Shown piece by piece: positions 57,776 through 64,000 of a stretch of DNA of 64,000 nt. Source of the DNA: Maricaulis sp. Lineage in GTDB: Bacteria > Pseudomonadota > Alphaproteobacteria > Caulobacterales > Maricaulaceae. The notes beneath the pieces are model-generated. The model was not told the DNA's origin, did no database searches, and saw only the letters and a list, made by a program, of their open reading frames with translations. Every line of letters starts with the position of its first letter. The first letter of the stretch is position 1. The translations under genes and the position numbers were made by a program. The stretch lies in the NCBI GenBank assembly GCA_002692855.1, contig NZMJ01000119.1, positions 1 through 64,000 on the forward strand. The letters are read 5' to 3'.

Positions 57776-58072
57776 ATGCGCACCCGTATCATTCTGGCGA
57801 CCCTCACCACCCTGGCGATGGTCTCTGTCTCGGCCTACGCCTTCCAGGAAGCCGAAACCCCCGTCACCGATCAGGTCGAAGTCGAAGCGGTTGTCGAAGC
57901 CGCCGAGCCGGTCGAAGTCGACGCGGTCGTGACCGAAGAAACCGTTGGCGTCGAAGCCGTCGCGGTTGTTGCTGAAGACGCCGAGCACGTCGAGCAAGGC
58001 GACCACGCAGAGCACGCTGACGAAACCCACACCGAAGTGGTTGTGGAAGTGACCGAAGAGCCGACGCTCTAG
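57776..58072 (+). CDS. Exported acidic low-complexity protein
   Basis: 98 aa. Signal peptide MRTRIILATLTTLAMVSVSA (cleavage near AYA-F); mature sequence is a repetitive run of Val, Glu, Ala and Asp (VEVEAVVEAAEPVEVDAVV) ending with several histidines (EQGDHAEHADETHTE). It might bind cations, but function is not established. Start at 57776 is preceded by AGGA. Followed by a strong terminator. Confidence 0.7.
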   Translation: MRTRIILATLTTLAMVSVSAYAFQEAETPVTDQVEVEAVVEAAEPVEVDAVVTEETVGVEAVAVVAEDAEHVEQGDHAEHADETHTEVVVEVTEEPTL

Positions 58073-58097
58073 TCATCGCCGCTTGTAGCGAACACGG

Positions 58098-58125
58098 AAA
58101 CGGCGGGCCAATGGCCCGCCGTTTT
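58098..58125 (+). terminator. Rho-independent terminator (possibly bidirectional)
   Basis: Stem AAACGGCGGGCC / GGCCCGCCGTTT, 12 bp, loop AAT, then T. It separates the exported-protein gene from the convergent aldo/keto reductase, and the symmetric A/T ends suit termination in both directions. Confidence 0.8.
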
Positions 58126-58128
58126 CGC

Positions 58129-59121
58129 TTACCGGTTGATCGCCGCCATTCCGGTCGCATTGTAGCGGTCGCCCCTGACCTGATCGGCCAGTGGTTCGAG
58201 CCGCCTGATGTGTTCCTCGGCCAAGACCAGCTTCGACGCGCCGAGATTGGATTTCAGATTGGCCAGCTTGGTCGTGCCGGGAATGGTGACAATATCGCCG
58301 CCGCGCGACAGCACCCAGGCCAGCGCGACCTGACCCGGCGTGCCGCCAGCCTCTTTTGCCACGGCCTTGATTTCGTCGACCAGTGCCAGGTTGGCTTCAT
58401 AGGCACCCTCGGCCCAACGCGGCTGCATCTCGCCTGAGCGAAACTCGCCCTGACCGCCCGGCTTTTGATCGCGGGTGAAGGCCCCGGTCAGCATGCCGCG
58501 CCCGAGCGGGGAGTAAGCGACCAGCGTGGCCCCGGCGGTCCGCAAATGGTCGAGCAGGACGGTTTCCACGTCGCGCGAGAAGATCGAATATTCGCTTTGC
58601 ACCGCCGCCACGGGGTGAACAGCATTGGCCTTGGCGAAGGTCGCGCCACTGACTTCCGACAGGCCGATGGCCCGTACCTTGCCCTCGGCGACCAGTTCGC
58701 CCATCGCGCCGACCGTCTCCTCGACAGGGGTGCCGGGATCAAGGCGGTGCAGATAGTAGAGGTCGATGACGTCCGTGCGCAGGAAGCGCAGCGAGTTCTC
58801 GACCGCCCGGCGCATGTTGGCGGGTGAGCCATCGACGGAAGCGCCCGTGCGATTGCCCTTGTCATCGAAGGTGTATTTGGGACCGAATTTCGTTGCGATG
58901 CGCACCTTGTCCCGGCGGCCCTGAAGTGCCTCGCCGAGCAGGGCCTCGTTGCGCCCGTAGAGTTCAGCCGTATCGAAATGGTCGACGCCGAGATCAACCG
59001 CCTCGTGGATCAGCCTGATCGCTTGGGCGTGGTCGGCGGGCGGTCCGTAAAAGGCGGATAGTCCCATGCAGCCGAGGCCAATGGGATTGACCTGGAACGG
59101 GCCGATCGTGCGTCTGTCCAT
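58129..59121 (-). CDS. Aldo/keto reductase
   Basis: 330 aa TIM-barrel NADPH oxidoreductase. The catalytic tetrad is visible: Asp in HFDTAELYGRNE (with Tyr), Lys in RIATKFGP and His in YYLHRLDP; the cofactor motif near GTTKLANLKSNLGA is typical of the AKR13/YakC-like group. Substrate unknown. GGAGGAC lies 7 bases upstream of the ATG at 59121. Confidence 0.92.
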   Translation of the reverse strand: MDRRTIGPFQVNPIGLGCMGLSAFYGPPADHAQAIRLIHEAVDLGVDHFDTAELYGRNEALLGEALQGRRDKVRIATKFGPKYTFDDKGNRTGASVDGSPANMRRAVENSLRFLRTDVIDLYYLHRLDPGTPVEETVGAMGELVAEGKVRAIGLSEVSGATFAKANAVHPVAAVQSEYSIFSRDVETVLLDHLRTAGATLVAYSPLGRGMLTGAFTRDQKPGGQGEFRSGEMQPRWAEGAYEANLALVDEIKAVAKEAGGTPGQVALAWVLSRGGDIVTIPGTTKLANLKSNLGASKLVLAEEHIRRLEPLADQVRGDRYNATGMAAINR

Positions 59122-59196
59122 GAGATGTCCTCCGGGGGCGATCCCTTGATCGTAGGGACCCGCACCCGGAGGTAAAGCCGTTCAGGGGAAAGTCGC

Positions 59197-60351
59197 CTAG
59201 TTCAGCGACTCGTCTTCCTCGGTATCGGGGTCATCGGTGGGGATGTCGCGAACATAGACCCGGCCATAGGTGCCATTGCGGATCAGTTCGAGGCGGCGGA
59301 TCTCGACGTCGCGGATCAGCGCCTGCGCGGTTTGCGGGATCCGGCCGCACACGCCGCTCGACACCAATCCTTCGGCGCTCCAGCTCTGGACAGTGTTGTC
59401 TCCTACCCCGCCGGTGCAGCGGCTGGAGCCGTTGATCAGGTCGGCGATCTCCCAGGCCTCGACATCGGCATCGATCGGCAGATTGCCGCGAAGCTGGTCG
59501 TGCGCGGAATCGATCGCATAGGCCGACAGGTGGGCGCGCAGGTCGCGGCCCCAGTCCGGGAAGAAATAGGGGCGTGCATCGGCATAGATGACCGACACTT
59601 CGAGTTCGTTGCGGTCGATTTCAATGCCGCGCAGAGAATTGATGAATTCGGCAGCGTTGTTGCCGAGCGCCGTCCAGACATTGTCGCCGGTATAGGCGTT
59701 GCGCAGGATGTTCGGGCTGCCGACGGCACCGTTGAAGAAGCCGTAGATCACCAGCGGATCGTTCCACTGTTCGTAGACGATGCGCATCCGGATGTCGTTG
59801 AGGCTCAGCGGAACGCCGGCCACGGTCAGTATCTTGGCTTCGTAGAGCGGCTCGCCATTGATCCGGACGCGGTTCACGCGGGTGACGGGGTATTCGAGCA
59901 TCAGCTGCTCGATCACCGCAACATTGTGAAGGTTCATCCAGTAGGCCAGCTGCTCGTCCGAGGACAGGCGGGCGAAATCGACACGCTCGGGGAGGGTTTC
60001 AAGATCGCGGCGATACTCGCTGATCGCGTTCTCATACTCGTCGCTCATCAGGTGATAGACGACGCGGTTGCCCTCATAGCGATAGCGGCTGTCATTGCCG
60101 GTATTGATGCGTGTACCGGTGAGGATCGGACGACCGGCAGGCGGTTCACGGTCCGACAGGCCGACATCATAGACGATGTCGCGCAAGAGATCGGTCCAGA
60201 TCTGGTAGTCCACCGACGGGCCACCAGTCGCGTTGGAGCGGCTGAAGCTGGAGAATTCCGGCGCAAGCCCGTTCTGGGCCATCGCTGCGGGAGCCGCAGC
60301 GCACAGCGCCAACGCGGCCACAGCGGCTTTCAGCGAGGAGGTGAGTGTCAT
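59197..60351 (-). CDS. Exported DUF547 domain-containing protein
   Basis: 384 aa. Signal peptide MTLTSSLKAAVAALALCAAA with cleavage after AMA. The DUF547 region contains LAYWMNLHNVAVIEQLMLEYP, LYEAKILTVAGVPLSLNDI, and IYGFFNGAVGSPNILRNAY, conserved in this family of unknown function. The N-terminal 90 residues and the C-terminus with CTGGVGD and VSSGVCG are less conserved. A near-consensus CtrA site lies about 90 bases upstream. Confidence 0.9.
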   Translation of the reverse strand: MTLTSSLKAAVAALALCAAAPAAMAQNGLAPEFSSFSRSNATGGPSVDYQIWTDLLRDIVYDVGLSDREPPAGRPILTGTRINTGNDSRYRYEGNRVVYHLMSDEYENAISEYRRDLETLPERVDFARLSSDEQLAYWMNLHNVAVIEQLMLEYPVTRVNRVRINGEPLYEAKILTVAGVPLSLNDIRMRIVYEQWNDPLVIYGFFNGAVGSPNILRNAYTGDNVWTALGNNAAEFINSLRGIEIDRNELEVSVIYADARPYFFPDWGRDLRAHLSAYAIDSAHDQLRGNLPIDADVEAWEIADLINGSSRCTGGVGDNTVQSWSAEGLVSSGVCGRIPQTAQALIRDVEIRRLELIRNGTYGRVYVRDIPTDDPDTEEDESLN

Positions 60352-60432
60352 GACGTATGTCCCTGGCCCGTAATTGTAAAAAGCACGCCCGCTTCATGCG
60401 GCCGCGTGCCTTCGCGTGTGCTTACAGGTCGC

Positions 60433-60447
60433 TTAAAACAAATTTAT
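60433..60447 (-). promoter_or_regulatory. Near-consensus CtrA-like site upstream of DUF547 gene
   Basis: TTAA-AACAAAT-TTAT matches TTAA-N7-TTAA at seven of eight fixed positions. It is 82 bases upstream of the DUF547 start, between that gene and trxB. Weaker than the 41655 site. Confidence 0.3.
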
Positions 60448-60489
60448 CCGGCGGTCGACGGGGACCATCGCCGGGCGAGTCCCGCCGTG

Positions 60490-62411
<1,922 letters not shown>

Positions 62412-62450
62412 GGCTCTTGTTGCGGGTAAGCGTGACCCCGCGTCAAGCCA

Positions 62451-62490
62451 CAGGTACTTGACACCGATAGCAGGTATGCGACAGTTGTCA
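62451..62490 (+). promoter_or_regulatory. Direct-repeat operator candidate of the BlaI gene
   Basis: CAGGTACTTGACA (62451) and CAGGTATGCGACA (62471) match at 10 of 13 positions and start exactly 20 bases apart, two helical turns. The first includes a TTGACA -35-like box (62458-62463). A partial dyad to TTGTCA (62485) follows. BlaI-type dimers bind such sites, so autoregulation is likely. Confidence 0.5.
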
Positions 62491-62511
62491 CATCAAAACG
62501 AGAGACCCGTC

Positions 62512-62886
62512 ATGGAAAAACCCAGCCCATCGGAAATGTTGGTGCTCAAATCGCTCTGGAGCCAGTCACCGCTCGGCACGCGCGAAATCCAGGAGCGGGC
62601 AGGTACGCCGCAGGGCTGGGCCTATTCCACCACCCGCACCCTGATCGCCCGCATGGTCGAAAAGGGGTTGATCGAAAAGGGCGATGCTCACGGGCTGGCT
62701 GTTTTCGCACCGAAAGCCACGAAGGCGCAGGTGCTCAGCGCCATGATACGCAGCTTTTCAGCGCAGATCTTCGATCTCGACGAGCCGCTTCCGGCTTCGG
62801 CCTTTGCGTCCAGCCCGTTGCTGGACCCTGCCGATATCGCCGAGCTCGAACGACTGCTCGCGGAAAAACCCGAAGGTGACGCATGA
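62512..62886 (+). CDS. BlaI/MecI-family repressor
   Basis: 124 aa. The winged-helix SPSEMLVLKSLWSQSPLGTR, GWAYSTTRTLIARMVEKGLI and KATKAQVLSAMIRSFSAQIF match BlaI/MecI/CopY repressors; such proteins release DNA when cleaved by the partner M56 protease. Start at 62512 because conserved sequence begins at MEKPSPSEM. Stop overlaps the M56 gene start (ATGA). Confidence 0.92.
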   Translation: MEKPSPSEMLVLKSLWSQSPLGTREIQERAGTPQGWAYSTTRTLIARMVEKGLIEKGDAHGLAVFAPKATKAQVLSAMIRSFSAQIFDLDEPLPASAFASSPLLDPADIAELERLLAEKPEGDA

Positions 62887-64000
62887 GTGCGGTGGGGCTG
62901 GGGCTCGCATTTGCGGCCAGCATCGCGATTGCCGCGATTGCATGGGGATTCGGGCAACGCGAAATGCGCCGGGAGGTCTATTGGGTGGGCGCCCTGACAC
63001 TGGCCGGGCTCCCGGTCCTGATCTGCGTCCTGTCGCCCTTTCTGGGCGCGTTTATGCCAACGATCGCACCGCCGCTTGAGCCGGTTGCAAATCTGATTGC
63101 GCCGCGGTTCGCGCCGGGCATCCCGGCCTTGCCCGTCGCCGCGTCCTCTTCGATCCGCTGGGACCACCTCGCACTGGCGCTCTGGATCGCCGGGGCAGCC
63201 CTTCGTGCCGCCATCGAATTGCGCCGGTCTCTGGCGCTTCACAGGCGGTTGCGACGCACCAGCGAGGCCGATACGGCGACCCGTAAACGTGTAGCCCGTG
63301 CCGCGCGCGCCCTTGGAATTGCGGTTGAGATCGACACCCGCGTCGACGACATTCGCTCGCCCTTCGTGAGTGGTCTTGGCCGGCCCGTGCTGGTTCTTTC
63401 GCAGGCATGCGAGACCAGCGATGCCGTTCTGGCCCACGAACTGGCGCATGTGCGCCGACGCGACAGCTGGGCACGTCTGGCCGCGCGGCTGACCGGAATG
63501 GCGCTGTGGTTCAACCCCTTCGTTTTCCTCATCGAGCGCGAACGCCTCCTGGCATCGGAAATCGCCTGCGACCGGATTGCGCTTGAAACCCTCGGACACG
63601 GCAGGGCGCGTTCCTACGCCCGTTCCCTGCTGGACGCAGCCTGCGCGAATTCGGGGCCGCAGGCCGCGCTTGGATTTGGCGTGGCTCCGAAAAAGGCACT
63701 CGAAATGCGCATACGTTCAATTCTCTCACCGGCCCCGAAGACCCGCACGGCCGGCGGTATGGTCGCGCTGGCGGCGCTCTCCGTTCTGGCCGTACCGGTC
63801 GCGGGATTGCAGGTCGCCGAAGCGGCCGGCATGGCGGCCAATCCGGATTTCACATCACCAGTCGTTCAAGGGCGAACCACTTCCCGTTTCGGTCCCGCAG
63901 CGCCGGGTCCCGACGGTCCGCGTCTTCATGGCGGGCAGGACATTGCCGCGCCGACGGGCACACCCGTCACGGCCCCGGCCAGCGGCCGCGTGACCTATGC
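62883..64000 (+). CDS. M56 metallopeptidase (BlaR1-like) fused to M23 peptidase, partial
   Basis: Open frame from 62883 to the right edge (about 372 codons) with no stop. The N-terminal part has three to four helices (LGLAFAASIAIAAIAWGFG and others) and the M56 zinc motif HELAH at about residues 185-189, with the third ligand glutamate in ASEIACDR about 34 residues later. After a helix (GGMVALAALSVLAVPVAG) comes TSRFGPA and HGGQDIAAPTGTPVTAPASG, an M23 (LytM) zinc-peptidase start. The sensor thus has an external peptidoglycan-endopeptidase-type domain. The cognate target is the BlaI gene next to it. Confidence 0.88.
   Translation, partial: MSAVGLGLAFAASIAIAAIAWGFGQREMRREVYWVGALTLAGLPVLICVLSPFLGAFMPTIAPPLEPVANLIAPRFAPGIPALPVAASSSIRWDHLALALWIAGAALRAAIELRRSLALHRRLRRTSEADTATRKRVARAARALGIAVEIDTRVDDIRSPFVSGLGRPVLVLSQACETSDAVLAHELAHVRRRDSWARLAARLTGMALWFNPFVFLIERERLLASEIACDRIALETLGHGRARSYARSLLDAACANSGPQAALGFGVAPKKALEMRIRSILSPAPKTRTAGGMVALAALSVLAVPVAGLQVAEAAGMAANPDFTSPVVQGRTTSRFGPAAPGPDGPRLHGGQDIAAPTGTPVTAPASGRVTY

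Overview
This is a gene-dense, GC-rich chromosomal stretch from an alphaproteobacterium, most likely a member of the Maricaulales/Caulobacterales group. The evidence is the fbc operon (Rieske, cytochrome b, cytochrome c1), the prs / rplY / pth / ychF gene order, alphaproteobacterial families (DUF1285, DUF6111, NDUFAF7-like MidA, ELM1-like, UbiK) and a full-consensus CtrA box (TTAA-N7-TTAAC) at 41655. Genus cannot be settled from the sequence alone. I found no rRNA, tRNA, CRISPR array or recognisable insertion sequence.

Layout. 1-5 kb: a MoxR / DUF58 / DUF4159 module on the minus strand, divergent from DUF1285, a Nudix CoA pyrophosphatase, DUF6111 and CCA-adding enzyme. 5-11 kb: hemF, a TPR-sulfotransferase, trmL and petABC, which is preceded by a 24-bp perfect palindrome. 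11-23 kb: adenine salvage (mtnP, apt), exported proteins, a GST, an S10 carboxypeptidase, an AAC(3)-like acetyltransferase, two tandem paralogues, rlmJ, a Bcr/CflA transporter and ychF. 23-31 kb: pth, rplY, prs, midA, lgt, ubiK, ybjN and proC, with two EF-hand exported proteins interspersed. 31-41 kb: a Ca/Na antiporter with DsrE, folB with a pteridine-reductase-like SDR, uvrC, pgsA, an OmpR-type two-component pair, and an ADH/SDR pair divergent from an HxlR regulator.

43.6-48.7 kb is an AT-rich accessory island between a 5'-truncated gene and uvrB. It holds four tightly packed genes: a D12-class adenine DNA methyltransferase, a calcineurin-like phosphoesterase, an ORC/CDC6-like AAA ATPase and an unrecognised two-lobed Rossmann-like protein. 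Gene content, composition and operon packing suggest a horizontally acquired anti-phage or restriction-like system; I do not recognise this combination as a named system. It is the best candidate here for an undescribed system.

49-64 kb: uvrB, a lipocalin, a receiver protein with an arginine-rich tail, threonine aldolase, aspartate aminotransferase, dps, LysR, an aldo/keto reductase, a DUF547 protein, trxB, an ELM1-like protein and, at the right edge, a BlaI repressor with an M56 sensor protease carrying a C-terminal M23 domain.

Two long non-coding gaps (41341-41725 and 56367-56671) each contain a minus-strand multi-hairpin element. Both expose CUCCC-type loops and end in a T-tailed hairpin, and they resemble each other, so they are candidate small RNAs. 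Three convergent gene pairs share a CTAG tetranucleotide as stop codon for both genes.
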